From Thermonema rossianum DSM 10300 (GTDB lineage: Bacteria > Bacteroidota > Bacteroidia > Cytophagales > Thermonemataceae), in assembly GCF_000426825.1 (NCBI RefSeq), contig NZ_AUGC01000004.1:248001-312000 (forward strand): a DNA stretch of 64,000 nucleotides, given 5' to 3'. This document shows, in pieces, positions 1-8,644 of this stretch. A program made the translations under genes and the position numbers. Positions within the stretch are counted from its first letter, which is position 1. Every line of letters begins with the position of its first letter. The notes under the pieces were generated by a model. That model had not been told where the DNA came from and did no database searches. It saw only the letters and a program-made list of their open reading frames with translations.

Positions 1-1287
1 GGCGCCAAAATAGCCGATTACTTGATTAAGCCTTTGAATTCCAGCCAAATCCTTTTGTCGGTAAAAAAAATACTCGAAAACCGCCGCATTGTCAGCGAAA
101 AGGTCAACCTGGCATATCAGCAGGACTTCCGGAACATCAGCATGGCATATATGGACCGCTTGAGCCACGATGAATGGGCAGAAATCTACAAAAAACTGGT
201 GTACTGGGAGATAGAAATAGAAAATACCGAGGAGCAAAGCATGGAGGAGGTGCTCGAAAGCCAAAAGTCAGAAGCCAATACCAATTTTGTGAAGTTTATC
301 AAGGAGAATTATGAAGACTGGCTCAACGAGCCCAATATTGACCGCCCCATTCTGTCGCATCAGCTCATGCAGAAAAAAGTATTTCCCCTGCTAAAAAAGA
401 TGGGGGAAAACGATACGCTCTTTTTTATATTGATAGACAACCTGCGCTATGACCAATGGCGTGTGTTGGCACAAGAGATTAGCCGCTATTTTTATATAGT
501 GGAGGAAAGTACCTACTATTCCATTTTGCCAACTACTACGGCTTATGCCCGCAATGCCATTTTTTCGGGTATGCTGCCCGATGACATGGCAAAATTTTAC
601 ACAAAATGGTGGGTAGAAGACACCGAAGAGGAAGGAAAGAACTTGCACGAAGAGGAGTTTTTACGCAACCAGCTGGATAAGTTTGGCTTCCGTCATATAC
701 GCATGGCTTACCATAAGATACTGACCAATGCGCAGGGGCGCACGGTGAATGAGCAGTTTGCTCAATTGAAGAACAATCATTTGAATGCTATTGTGTATAA
801 TTTCGTGGATATGCTTTCGCATGCACGCACCGATGTGGAGATGATTCGCGAGTTGGCCCCTGATGAAGCGGCTTATCGTGCGCTCACACATACTTGGTTT
901 ATCCATTCGCCACTTTTCGACTTGCTCAAAAAAATTGCCGAACATAAGCTGCCTTGCATCATTACTACCGATCATGGCACCATACGGGTGCGGCGCCCTT
1001 TCCGTATTGTAGGCGACCGGGAAGTAAATACCAACTTACGGTATAAACACGGAAAAAACCTCAGTTTTAAAGATGAAGGAAAGGTATTGGAAGCCCGCAA
1101 GCCCGAGCGTTTCCACTTGCCCAAGCAGCACGTATCTACCAGTTATGTGTTTGCTACAGAAGATTACTTCTTCGTTTATCCTAACAACTACAACTATTAC
1201 GTCAATTTCTTTAAAGATACCTTCCAACACGGCGGTATTTCCTTGGAGGAAATGATTGTGCCTTTTGTGTATTTGGAGCCTAAGTAA
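1..1287 (+). CDS. porX: PorX-like response regulator with PglZ domain (5' end outside window)
   Basis: The reading frame is open from base 1, so the gene starts before the window; the first residues (GAKIADYLIKPLN) look like the end of a receiver (REC) domain. The remaining 428 residues hold a linker and a PglZ/alkaline-phosphatase-fold domain: LIDNLRYDQW, a TTTAYARN stretch, TTDHG and KHG carry the expected metal-ligand Asp, Thr and His residues. REC plus PglZ is the architecture of PorX, the response regulator that with the PorY kinase controls type IX secretion genes in Porphyromonas and relatives. The role here is inferred from architecture; the phospho-acceptor Asp lies upstream and cannot be seen. 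Confidence 0.88.
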   Translation, partial: GAKIADYLIKPLNSSQILLSVKKILENRRIVSEKVNLAYQQDFRNISMAYMDRLSHDEWAEIYKKLVYWEIEIENTEEQSMEEVLESQKSEANTNFVKFIKENYEDWLNEPNIDRPILSHQLMQKKVFPLLKKMGENDTLFFILIDNLRYDQWRVLAQEISRYFYIVEESTYYSILPTTTAYARNAIFSGMLPDDMAKFYTKWWVEDTEEEGKNLHEEEFLRNQLDKFGFRHIRMAYHKILTNAQGRTVNEQFAQLKNNHLNAIVYNFVDMLSHARTDVEMIRELAPDEAAYRALTHTWFIHSPLFDLLKKIAEHKLPCIITTDHGTIRVRRPFRIVGDREVNTNLRYKHGKNLSFKDEGKVLEARKPERFHLPKQHVSTSYVFATEDYFFVYPNNYNYYVNFFKDTFQHGGISLEEMIVPFVYLEPK

Positions 1288-1431
1288 CAGGAACTTACCT
1301 TTAAAAAGGTCCGGCAGGAAAGGTGAAAATATTGCATTACTAAGGTAAAATATTACTATCTTGAGACAAGGTGCTGTTTGATGACCGTTGAAAAGCGTGT
1401 ATTTTTGCGGTTCAATCATTTCAAAATACCT

Positions 1432-2193
1432 ATGAAAAAAACACCTTTGAACTTGATTGCCGGCTTGATTTATGCGCCATTGATGGGTTTGATATTGGTG
1501 CTTTTTCATCCCATCAATATGCTGACAACCTACATGGGCTACCGCATGCAGATGCGTGCCATTCATGCCATGATGTGGAGTTTGATGAACTCGTTGCTCA
1601 TACTGGGCATTCGCTTCAAAGTGGAAGGCAAGGAGCTGCTTGACCGCTTACCTGATGACCGTCCGCTGATTTTGGTGAGCAACCATCAGAGTGTTTTCGA
1701 TATTCCGGCTATCGGGTGGGTCTTTCGCAAGAAGCACCATCCAAAGTTTATTTCCAAAAAAAGCTTGATGTACAACATACCGAGCGTATCATGGCATTTG
1801 CGTCATGGCAAGCATGTGTGCATCGACAGAAAAGACAAAGAGGGCGCACTAAAAGCCATCAAAGCATTTGCGGAAGTCATACGCCGCGAAAAGCTTGCGG
1901 CTTGTATTTTTGCAGAAGGTACGCGCGCGCGCGATGGCAAGCTGAAGCCTTTCAAAACGGCCGGATTTGAGCAGTTGGTGACTTGCATGCCCGAAGCCGT
2001 GGTGGTGCCTATTGCTTTGGAAAACTTCTGGAAGCTCACGTATCATAAGCTGCTTTACATGCCTATAGGCATTACCGTGCGTTTGCATTTGTTGGGAAAA
2101 TACGAAATCGGTGATTTTGAATCGCCCCAGGCTTTGCTGCGGCGTTGCGAAGAAGACATCCGGCGTTGCCTGGGGCAGCCGGCAGCCGCATAA
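1432..2193 (+). CDS. plsC: 1-acyl-sn-glycerol-3-phosphate acyltransferase
   Basis: This 253-residue PlsC-family enzyme transfers an acyl chain to lysophosphatidic acid to make phosphatidic acid for membrane phospholipids. Visible marks are a hydrophobic N-terminal segment (about residues 8-30), the NHQSVFD catalytic box (NHX4D, His85), the substrate-binding FAEGTR box (about 160-165) and a VVPIALEN block. An upstream in-frame ATG at 1378 would add 18 residues without family likeness, so I chose MKKTPLN at 1432. It stands alone after the porX-like gene and converges on a small secreted protein gene 13 bases away. The family is certain; sn-2 specificity is inferred. Confidence 0.9.
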   Translation: MKKTPLNLIAGLIYAPLMGLILVLFHPINMLTTYMGYRMQMRAIHAMMWSLMNSLLILGIRFKVEGKELLDRLPDDRPLILVSNHQSVFDIPAIGWVFRKKHHPKFISKKSLMYNIPSVSWHLRHGKHVCIDRKDKEGALKAIKAFAEVIRREKLAACIFAEGTRARDGKLKPFKTAGFEQLVTCMPEAVVVPIALENFWKLTYHKLLYMPIGITVRLHLLGKYEIGDFESPQALLRRCEEDIRRCLGQPAAA

Positions 2194-2206
2194 GACGCCG
2201 TTGCTG

Positions 2207-2596
2207 CTATTTGATACCGCAATTTTCCAGTTGGGCGATGAGCTGTTTTTCTTGTGCACGCAATAAATGAATCAAAAGCCGCTCGTCGCCCGGCTTGAGT
2301 TGGCGTATCCGTTTGGCTTTTGGACAATAGGCTTTGCAATCGGTATTTTCAATTGCCAGAAAGATGCTCCGGTCCCCCTTGGGCAACACCACTTTTACAA
2401 AGCTCTTGGTAAACTCTACTCTTATCTTCCGGCTCGCTTGTCCTATTTCATAAGCTTTTCCGCGCATATAGCGGTCCGGTGCCACTTCAATGTTGATATA
2501 GCAATCGTTGAATACCTGCGCCCGGGCTGTTTGTGTGCCATTTGCCCCGAGCCATAGACCAAGACCAAGTATGAGTGCTGCAAAGACTCGTTTCAT
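2207..2596 (-). CDS. Small secreted protein of unknown function, four cysteines
   Basis: A 129-residue protein with a clear signal peptide (MKRVFAALILGLGLWLGANG, cleavage likely after ARA or AQA near residue 27). The mature part is basic, with Cys in DCYIN, DCKAYC and the C-terminal ENCGIK, which suggests disulfides outside the cytoplasm. I do not recognise a family. Its start lies 72 bases downstream of the end of the secreted CHAT-TPR gene on the same strand, so the two may be co-transcribed; a protease and partner or substrate relation is only a guess. MKRVF was preferred over an upstream start because the signal peptide then begins correctly. Confidence 0.6.
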   Translation of the reverse strand: MKRVFAALILGLGLWLGANGTQTARAQVFNDCYINIEVAPDRYMRGKAYEIGQASRKIRVEFTKSFVKVVLPKGDRSIFLAIENTDCKAYCPKAKRIRQLKPGDERLLIHLLRAQEKQLIAQLENCGIK

Positions 2597-2668
2597 ATTT
2601 CTTCCGGTTTTTATGATTATGTGTAAATATTGCATTTGTTTTGAAACTGCCGGGTCATCTTTCTGACA

Positions 2669-5530
2669 TTAGTGCCCAATGAGCACAAAAGCAGCCCAGT
2701 AATAAGGATGGGGGTGCTGTTTTCGTATGACACCTTGTGCCTTACGGAAGGCAACATGGGGATTTAGCCCTTGCAGCAGGAAGTTGTAAAATTGAACAAA
2801 CAGCTCTTTGGTTGCTTCATCATCCACTTTCCACAGGCTCATGGCAACGCTTTCGGCGCCGGCTTCCCGGAAAGCCCGCTGGAAGCCATATACACCTTCG
2901 CCGGCTTGCACTTCGCCCAGCGCTGTTTCGCAGGCGCTGAGTGCCACCAGGCGCGTATTATGCAAAGGAAGCGTGGTTACTTCATAAGCAGTCAAGATGC
3001 CATTTTCTTCGCCCCGTGCCGAGAGTGCAAGACTGTCTTGTTCAAAAGCTTGTGCGCAGTTGCTGAGCAGCAGGCCCGCACGCAGCAAGGGGTTGCGTCC
3101 TGCCTTTTCGCTCTGTATGCCCAATACCTGCCCACTCGCTTCATCGATATCTTTCAAAAAATAACCGTGGGTAGCTATATGAAGGATTTGCGGTTGCTGT
3201 TCTTTTAACAGCTGTTTTAATTTGCCTTCGGTGGCGCTTTCTTTGCTAAGCAGGGTCGTTTTTATTCCCTTTTGCTTTAACAATTGATTAAGCGAAAGCA
3301 CTTCCTGCAGGGTGCCGGGCAGCAGGCTTACGGCTTGGGTGCCATAGATAGGGTAGCCCACCAGCAGGGCTTGGCGTAATGGGGGCGCATTGCCGGCTTC
3401 TTTTACTATTTCTGTGGGATGAGACAGGTAGGTGAGCTCGTACAGGTCTATGAGGTACTTCTCTTTGTCGGCTGCCCAAAGACTTGCCAAGCTAAGTTGA
3501 TGATATACGCCGTCAGCGCTAATGTATAGCTGCCGGACACCGTGGCTTTGCAAGGTCTTTTCCAGTGGGGCAAAGAAAGTATCGTATGAGCGGACATCCG
3601 TACGCTTGAGCCGTATGTTGCTTCGGTAATAGCCGATTCCTCTTCTTTCAAGTAAGCTGCTTTCACCAATGGAAACGAGTACGGGGGCTTGCGATGAAGG
3701 CATAACCACAAAAGCGTAGTATTGCGCTTCGTTTGTAAGTTGCCGGGTGAAGCGGGGTAAGCGCACAAACTCTATCAAAGCACTGCCTGCGGGCAGGGCA
3801 GCTGCTATTTGCTCATATTGATACTGCTTTTCTTGCACATCGTCAAAGGCTTGTGAACGGGCAGATAACTCTCTTTCAATGGTATTTACTTCTTTTTCCA
3901 GTGCGTCTAAATCTATTTTCTGCTCTTCCAGTTCGGCTTTGCTGAGCGTATAGTAATAAGCAAGCCGCTCTTTCTTTTGTGTCCACTTGTCAAACAGGCT
4001 TAAAAGTGCCGGGTCTTGAGCTTGGGCAATGCGCATGCGTATGTTTTCATCGGTCCGTAGTAGAATACCCTTGGTGGCGATCCATGCTTCGTAGGCTTTG
4101 CGTAGCAAGACAGGTGTTTGCTGTTCGAAGGCAAAGTTGAAGAAACGCAAGTAAGCCGGGCGCATTTGCTGCCAATAGTGTTCCCGTTCGTTGGTGCTCA
4201 TAGAAACAAAGAACGAACGGATGAATTCGTCGTTTTGTTTTATCACTTCTTCATAGAGGGCGGCGGCATCTTCTACCATGCCATTCTTCCAATAGGCAAT
4301 TGCCAGCCACTCTTTGGTTTGGTTGTAGGCAGGGTGGCGGGTGCCCTGCGTTTGCGCCCTGATGTCCAACACTTCCTTTAAAGAAGCAATGGCTTGCCGC
4401 TTATCGCCGTAAAATAGCCGGAAACGCCCCAGTTGTTCGAGCGCAGAAGCATAGGCAGGGTGTTGCTTGTCGAACTTTTTTTCATAGATTTCAAGTGCTT
4501 CTTGAAGCAACGCTTCGACGTTTTCGGTCTTGCCGCTTTGCAGCTGAAGGGCAGCATACAAAGTGAGCAGGTGGGCGTAATCGGGATGGCGCTTCTTGCC
4601 TTGCTTCTTTTTTATTTCTATAGCCTTTTGGTAAAGGGCAGCTGCTTCATCCAAGCGGTTGTTTTCTTGATAAAGCATTGCCAAATTGATAAGCATTCGT
4701 TGATAGTTGGTGTTTTTTTCCCGTATGTTCTCATCGGCTATACGCAACGCCTTTTGGTAAAGCAATTCGGCTTCTTCATAGAGCCCCAAGGTGTAAAGCA
4801 TGTAAGCATGATTGTTGAGGACAATGGCTTGCGGCATGCCTTGCTTTTGGCTTTGTAATAGTTTGTTTTCTATGTTTTCGATGAGCTGTATCGCTTCGGG
4901 GTAATAGGCTTGATGAAAGCGCAAGATGGCATAGTTGTTTTGGGTGGCATAATACAGGTAATGGTCTTCGCCCAGCTCTTGTGATATGACAGTGAGGGCT
5001 TTGTCGAAATAGCTTTCGGCAGTCTTATAGTTGCCCAGGGTGGTATAGAGCAAGCCCAGATCATTGTAAAGACGGGCTTTGTTTGCAGGCTTGGCATTCA
5101 GTGGCATCTTTTGCTCTGCATAGAGAAACTCATCTTCCGCCCACTTGTATTTATTCGATGCGAAAAGTATTTCTGCCAAGTTTAAGCTTTCTTCAAACTC
5201 TTCTCCGGGGGTGTATTCGCCGGAATCGATTTCGTGGCCCAAGAGTGTGCTTACTGCCAGCTTGTCTATGCCTAAGTCGTAAAACAGATTTTTTTCTTCG
5301 TAAAAACCTGTTTGGTCGGCAACGGCAATGGCAAAGCTGAAATTGAGTGAATCGTATTGGGCGCGTTTTTTCCCGAACAAACCTTCTGCCAGCGCCCCTT
5401 CTATGCCCTTGTCTGTTACCTGCTCTACGCCTTTCTTTACCTTCTCTTTCGCTTTCCGCCAGTCTATTTGGGCAGGCGATAACCAAGGAAGCAACAAAGC
5501 AAGGAAGAAGGCAGTTAGTTTGGCTTTCAT
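2669..5530 (-). CDS. Secreted TPR-CHAT protein (caspase-like peptidase domain)
   Basis: A 953-residue protein with a signal peptide (MKAKLTAFFLALLLPWLSPAQ), an N-terminal block of about seven tetratricopeptide repeats of the kinesin-light-chain type (about residues 110-430), a coiled-coil linker (about 480-560), and a C-terminal CHAT domain. CHAT is a clan CD peptidase domain related to caspases and separase; both catalytic residues are present, His788 in HIATHGYF and Cys867 in LSACETALG, and the MSLWKVDDEAT block follows. Substrate and activation are unknown. A terminator at 5567-5603 separates it from the upstream GHL10 gene; it may be co-transcribed with the small secreted gene downstream. 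Secretion sets it apart from the cytoplasmic CHAT proteins of CRISPR systems. Confidence 0.88.
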   Translation of the reverse strand: MKAKLTAFFLALLLPWLSPAQIDWRKAKEKVKKGVEQVTDKGIEGALAEGLFGKKRAQYDSLNFSFAIAVADQTGFYEEKNLFYDLGIDKLAVSTLLGHEIDSGEYTPGEEFEESLNLAEILFASNKYKWAEDEFLYAEQKMPLNAKPANKARLYNDLGLLYTTLGNYKTAESYFDKALTVISQELGEDHYLYYATQNNYAILRFHQAYYPEAIQLIENIENKLLQSQKQGMPQAIVLNNHAYMLYTLGLYEEAELLYQKALRIADENIREKNTNYQRMLINLAMLYQENNRLDEAAALYQKAIEIKKKQGKKRHPDYAHLLTLYAALQLQSGKTENVEALLQEALEIYEKKFDKQHPAYASALEQLGRFRLFYGDKRQAIASLKEVLDIRAQTQGTRHPAYNQTKEWLAIAYWKNGMVEDAAALYEEVIKQNDEFIRSFFVSMSTNEREHYWQQMRPAYLRFFNFAFEQQTPVLLRKAYEAWIATKGILLRTDENIRMRIAQAQDPALLSLFDKWTQKKERLAYYYTLSKAELEEQKIDLDALEKEVNTIERELSARSQAFDDVQEKQYQYEQIAAALPAGSALIEFVRLPRFTRQLTNEAQYYAFVVMPSSQAPVLVSIGESSLLERRGIGYYRSNIRLKRTDVRSYDTFFAPLEKTLQSHGVRQLYISADGVYHQLSLASLWAADKEKYLIDLYELTYLSHPTEIVKEAGNAPPLRQALLVGYPIYGTQAVSLLPGTLQEVLSLNQLLKQKGIKTTLLSKESATEGKLKQLLKEQQPQILHIATHGYFLKDIDEASGQVLGIQSEKAGRNPLLRAGLLLSNCAQAFEQDSLALSARGEENGILTAYEVTTLPLHNTRLVALSACETALGEVQAGEGVYGFQRAFREAGAESVAMSLWKVDDEATKELFVQFYNFLLQGLNPHVAFRKAQGVIRKQHPHPYYWAAFVLIGH

Positions 5531-5566
5531 AACACATGTATGATTTGTTGATATATTGAAAGTTAA

Positions 5567-5603
5567 CAAAAAAGAAAGCAGATGCCAAAGATAGCATCTG
5601 CTT
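5567..5603 (-). terminator. Intrinsic terminator of the GHL10 gene
   Basis: AAGCAGATGC and GCATCTGCTT form a perfect 10-bp stem with an 8-base loop. Read on the minus strand, the stem is followed by TCTTTTTTG. It sits just downstream of the GHL10 gene (stop at 5647). Confidence 0.8.
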
Positions 5604-5646
5604 CAAGCCACTTTTTGTGTCTTATATGGCTTGCCGGGCACTTAGC

Positions 5647-7242
5647 TTAATACTTGCGGTAAGGAATGGGCAGCTGTTCGGGGCGAGGGCTGCCATAGAT
5701 GGTGAGCGGCTCGGCTATTGCCGAAGCATAACGACGGCTTTCGTTGTGCAGGCGGTCACAGGCGGTCACAACATATACGGCAGGCAAATGCCGGGTGTCC
5801 GTATCGGTAAAATGTTCTTCTTTCCCTATATATACGATGCGGTCCGGGCGGCTCAGATCAACGGTTTCTGTAAGCGGAAAACGATACAAAACATAGTAAG
5901 CGGCCGGGTCGCCGTCGGGTGCAAGCGGGGGCGTTTGCCACTGCAGTTTCACACCTTGCGAGGTCATGTGCACATTCAGCTTTGGCGGCGGCAGGGCAGG
6001 AATGCTGTCTTTCCAAGGCATGGGAGGCGGCAGAGCGGGATAACGGTAGTAATATTGTGCCAGGGAATCCAAAATATGGAAGGGGTTGCGGTAAAGGTGT
6101 TTGGCAGAAAAGAAAATACTGCCTTTGATGGCATCGTAAGCCATTTTTTTGCGCAATTGGCGTGGCAGCTCTTGCGGGTCGTGCCAGGTGCTATCGCCTC
6201 CGTCTTCGCCATCTACCTTATAGAGCGCATGCCCTATGTAAACGTGTCTGCCAAAAGAATTTTTGTGCCACCAAGGCACCAATACGTTATAATTGCCGTA
6301 GCGCGAACGGGTGCTCCAGTAAAGCTGTGGCGCTATGTAGTCAATCCAGCCTTCGCGAAGCCATTTCCGGCTGTCGGCATAGAGAGCATCATAAGAGGCG
6401 TACCATATCTTGGTAGCAGAGCCGAGGCTGTCTTGCGAGGCATTGCGCCACACGCCGATAGGACTGATGCCAAATTTAACATGTGGTTTTTTGCGCTGCA
6501 GGCTGTCGTGAATGGCTTGAATCAGCAAATCGACATTGTGGCGGCGCCAGTCGTGAATGCTGTTGAACTGCTTCTTGCCATAGCGCAGATAAGTGGCATA
6601 ATCATCTATTTTCTCTTTGGGGACCTGATAGGGATAGAAGTAGTCATCGAAATGAACGCCGTCGATATCGTAGTTTTCGACTACTTCCTGAATAAGGCGC
6701 ACGATGTAGTCGCGCACGGCAGGAATGCCCGGGTTGAAGTATTTCTTTCCGTTGTAGTCGAAAAACCAGGCGGGACGCTTGTTTGATATGTGCTCGTCGT
6801 GGACTTGGGCGGCTTGCAGGTTCGACACGGCACGATAGGGATTGAACCAGGCGTGGAACTCTATGTTGCGTTTGTGGGCTTCTTCTATCATGAAGGCCAA
6901 AGGATCATAGTAGGGATAAGGGGCTTCGCCTTGGGTGCCTGTCAGGTAAGCAGACCAAGGTTCGTATTGACTCGGATAAAAAGCATCGGCCGTGGGGCGT
7001 ACTTGCACTATCACCGCATTGAAATGATACTTCTGCAGTGTATCGAGCAAGGCTATAAATTCTTTTCTCTGCTCTTCGGGCGGAAGCCCCCGCCGCGAGG
7101 GCCAGTCGATGTTGTTGAGGGTAGCTACCCACACTGCCCGGAACTCGTATTTCTGCGGGAAGTAGTGTTGTGCTTTGCCGGCACTGAAAAAGGCGCCCGT
7201 AAACCATAAAAAAAGCCAAAAAGTAAACCTCTCAATAAGCAT
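5647..7242 (-). CDS. Glycoside hydrolase-like 10 (GHL10/DUF187) family lipoprotein-like secreted protein
   Basis: A 531-residue exported protein with a hydrophobic N-terminus (MLIERFTFWLFLWFTGAFFSAGKAQ) and a TIM-barrel GHL10 domain. The diagnostic stretches are EFRAVWVATLNNIDWPS, NAVIVQVRPTADAFYPS, HAWFNPYRA and IDGVHFDDYFYP, where the acidic pair is a likely catalytic or binding site. The C-terminal 110 residues (after about 415) look like a fibronectin-type III module. Members act on, or are thought to act on, cell-wall or polysaccharide glycans; the exact substrate is not known. I used ATG at 7242, three codons inside the longest frame, because the first codon there is TTG. Confidence 0.85.
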   Translation of the reverse strand: MLIERFTFWLFLWFTGAFFSAGKAQHYFPQKYEFRAVWVATLNNIDWPSRRGLPPEEQRKEFIALLDTLQKYHFNAVIVQVRPTADAFYPSQYEPWSAYLTGTQGEAPYPYYDPLAFMIEEAHKRNIEFHAWFNPYRAVSNLQAAQVHDEHISNKRPAWFFDYNGKKYFNPGIPAVRDYIVRLIQEVVENYDIDGVHFDDYFYPYQVPKEKIDDYATYLRYGKKQFNSIHDWRRHNVDLLIQAIHDSLQRKKPHVKFGISPIGVWRNASQDSLGSATKIWYASYDALYADSRKWLREGWIDYIAPQLYWSTRSRYGNYNVLVPWWHKNSFGRHVYIGHALYKVDGEDGGDSTWHDPQELPRQLRKKMAYDAIKGSIFFSAKHLYRNPFHILDSLAQYYYRYPALPPPMPWKDSIPALPPPKLNVHMTSQGVKLQWQTPPLAPDGDPAAYYVLYRFPLTETVDLSRPDRIVYIGKEEHFTDTDTRHLPAVYVVTACDRLHNESRRYASAIAEPLTIYGSPRPEQLPIPYRKY

Positions 7243-7291
7243 AGGCAGCAATTGTTTGCATTTTCTTTTTTAAAGAAAAGCATTTTGTCCG

Positions 7292-7328
7292 AAAAAAAGA
7301 AGCACCTGCCAAAAGTATGGACAGGTGC
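7292..7328 (-). terminator. Intrinsic terminator of the acyl-CoA dehydrogenase gene
   Basis: GCACCTG (7302-7308) pairs with CAGGTGC (7322-7328). On the minus strand the stem is followed by TTCTTTTTTT. It lies 32 bases beyond the stop codon at 7360. Confidence 0.75.
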
Positions 7329-7359
7329 CCCTACAACAATAAAGAAAAGGAAAAGCCTG

Positions 7360-8571
7360 TTATTTGAAAGCCGGAATGCCTGTGATGGCGGCGCCCAGTA
7401 TCAACAGGTGGATATCGTGGGTGCCTTCATAGGTTACTACCGATTCGAGGTTCATCATATGGCGCATGATGGGGTATTCGTTGGTAATGCCCATACCGCC
7501 CAATATCTGACGTGCTTCGCGGGCTACACGCAGGGCAATTTCCACATTGTTACGCTTGGCAAGCGATATTTGCGCCGAAGTGGCTTTGCCTTCGTTCATC
7601 AGCTGTCCGAGACGCAGGCAAACGAGCTGTGCTTTGGTAATTTCGGTAAGCATCTCGGCCAGTTTCTTTTGTGTAAGCTGGAAGGCGGCAATAGGCTTGT
7701 CAAATTGAATGCGCTCTTTGGCATAACGCAGGGCGGTGTCGTAGCAGTCCATGGCAGCGCCCAAGGCACCCCAAGAGATACCGTAACGGGCTGAATCGAG
7801 ACATTGCAAGGGACCCGACAAGCCATCGGCACCGGGCAACAGGTTCTCTTTGGGTACTTTCACGTTGTCGAAGACCAGTTCGCCGGTGGTGCTGGCACGC
7901 AACGACCATTTACCATGGATTTCCGGGGCGCTGAAGCCTTCCATTCCTTTTTCCACAATCAAACCTTTGATGCGTCCGGCTTCGTTCTTAGCCCATACTA
8001 CCGCTACGTCAGCCATGGGGGCATTCGAAATCCACATCTTTGAACCATTGAGCAGATAATAATCGCCCATGTCTTTGAAGTGTGACTTCATGCCACTGGG
8101 GTTCGAGCCGAAGTCGGGTTCTGTCAAGCCAAAGCAACCGAGCCACTCACCCGATGCCAGCTTGGGCAAGTATTTTCGGCGTTGCTCTTCTGAACCAAAC
8201 TTATAAATAGGGTACATTACCAATGAGCCTTGCACCGAGGCAGTGGAGCGCATACCTGAGTCGCCGCGTTCGATTTCCTGCATCATCAAACCATAGGCGA
8301 TGTAGTCAAGCCCGCCGCCGCCGTATTCCTGCGGAATGGTGGGACCAAACACCCCCAGCTCGCCAAATTTGCGCACGATTTCATAGGGGAAATGCGCCTT
8401 TTCATACCAATCTTCGATATAAGGCGAGATTTCCCGCTTTACGAAGTCACGCACCGCCTGGCGTATCATTTTATGCTCTTCGGTGAGCAGGTCGTCTATG
8501 TTGTAAAAGTCCGGCGACTCGAAGAGGTCCGCTTTTACCTTTTTTTGAAATTGCATGGTTTCTTGTGCCAT
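7360..8571 (-). CDS. Acyl-CoA dehydrogenase, glutaryl-CoA dehydrogenase type
   Basis: A 403-residue FAD enzyme that oxidises an acyl-CoA at the alpha-beta position; close likeness to glutaryl-CoA dehydrogenase (lysine and tryptophan breakdown to crotonyl-CoA) is seen in the N-terminal FVKREISPYIEDWYE region, the FGLTEPDFGSNPSGM flavin/substrate block, RYGISWGALGAAMDCY, and YEGTHDIH, in which Glu382 is the expected catalytic base. Full length for the family, no truncation. Monocistronic: terminator at 7292-7328 and an upstream TACCTTTG -7 box. The glutaryl specificity is inferred from motif likeness; other short-chain acyl-CoAs are possible. Confidence 0.88.
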   Translation of the reverse strand: MAQETMQFQKKVKADLFESPDFYNIDDLLTEEHKMIRQAVRDFVKREISPYIEDWYEKAHFPYEIVRKFGELGVFGPTIPQEYGGGGLDYIAYGLMMQEIERGDSGMRSTASVQGSLVMYPIYKFGSEEQRRKYLPKLASGEWLGCFGLTEPDFGSNPSGMKSHFKDMGDYYLLNGSKMWISNAPMADVAVVWAKNEAGRIKGLIVEKGMEGFSAPEIHGKWSLRASTTGELVFDNVKVPKENLLPGADGLSGPLQCLDSARYGISWGALGAAMDCYDTALRYAKERIQFDKPIAAFQLTQKKLAEMLTEITKAQLVCLRLGQLMNEGKATSAQISLAKRNNVEIALRVAREARQILGGMGITNEYPIMRHMMNLESVVTYEGTHDIHLLILGAAITGIPAFK

Positions 8572-8620
8572 AATTTTTGTGTTTATGATTCAAACTGAAA
8601 GGGATAGGGCTATGTTTGGG

Positions 8621-8628
8621 CAAAGGTA
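8621..8628 (-). promoter_or_regulatory. Bacteroidota-type -7 box upstream of the acyl-CoA dehydrogenase
   Basis: CAAAGGTA on the plus strand reads TACCTTTG on the minus strand, an exact match to TAnnTTTG, 50 bases ahead of the ATG at 8571. No good TTG -33 box is seen at the usual distance. Confidence 0.45.
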
Positions 8629-8644
8629 CAAAAAAGCGGGCATC

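Noticed and set aside
1-1287. PglZ domain as part of a BREX/Pgl phage-defence system
   Set aside because: The start shows the end of a receiver domain and no BREX genes (brxL, pglX, brxC) follow, so PorX is the right match.
1300-1378. Promoter for plsC with TATCTTGA box
   Set aside because: Spacing to a TTG is 22 bases and the box has mismatches; too weak to call.
2669-5530. CHAT-TPR protein as a CRISPR-associated (type III-E) or gasdermin-type defence protease
   Set aside because: It has a signal peptide and no CRISPR array, gRAMP or gasdermin gene nearby.
5617-6786. 389-residue open frame antisense to the GHL10 gene
   Set aside because: Shadow of a well-supported gene with signal peptide and motifs.
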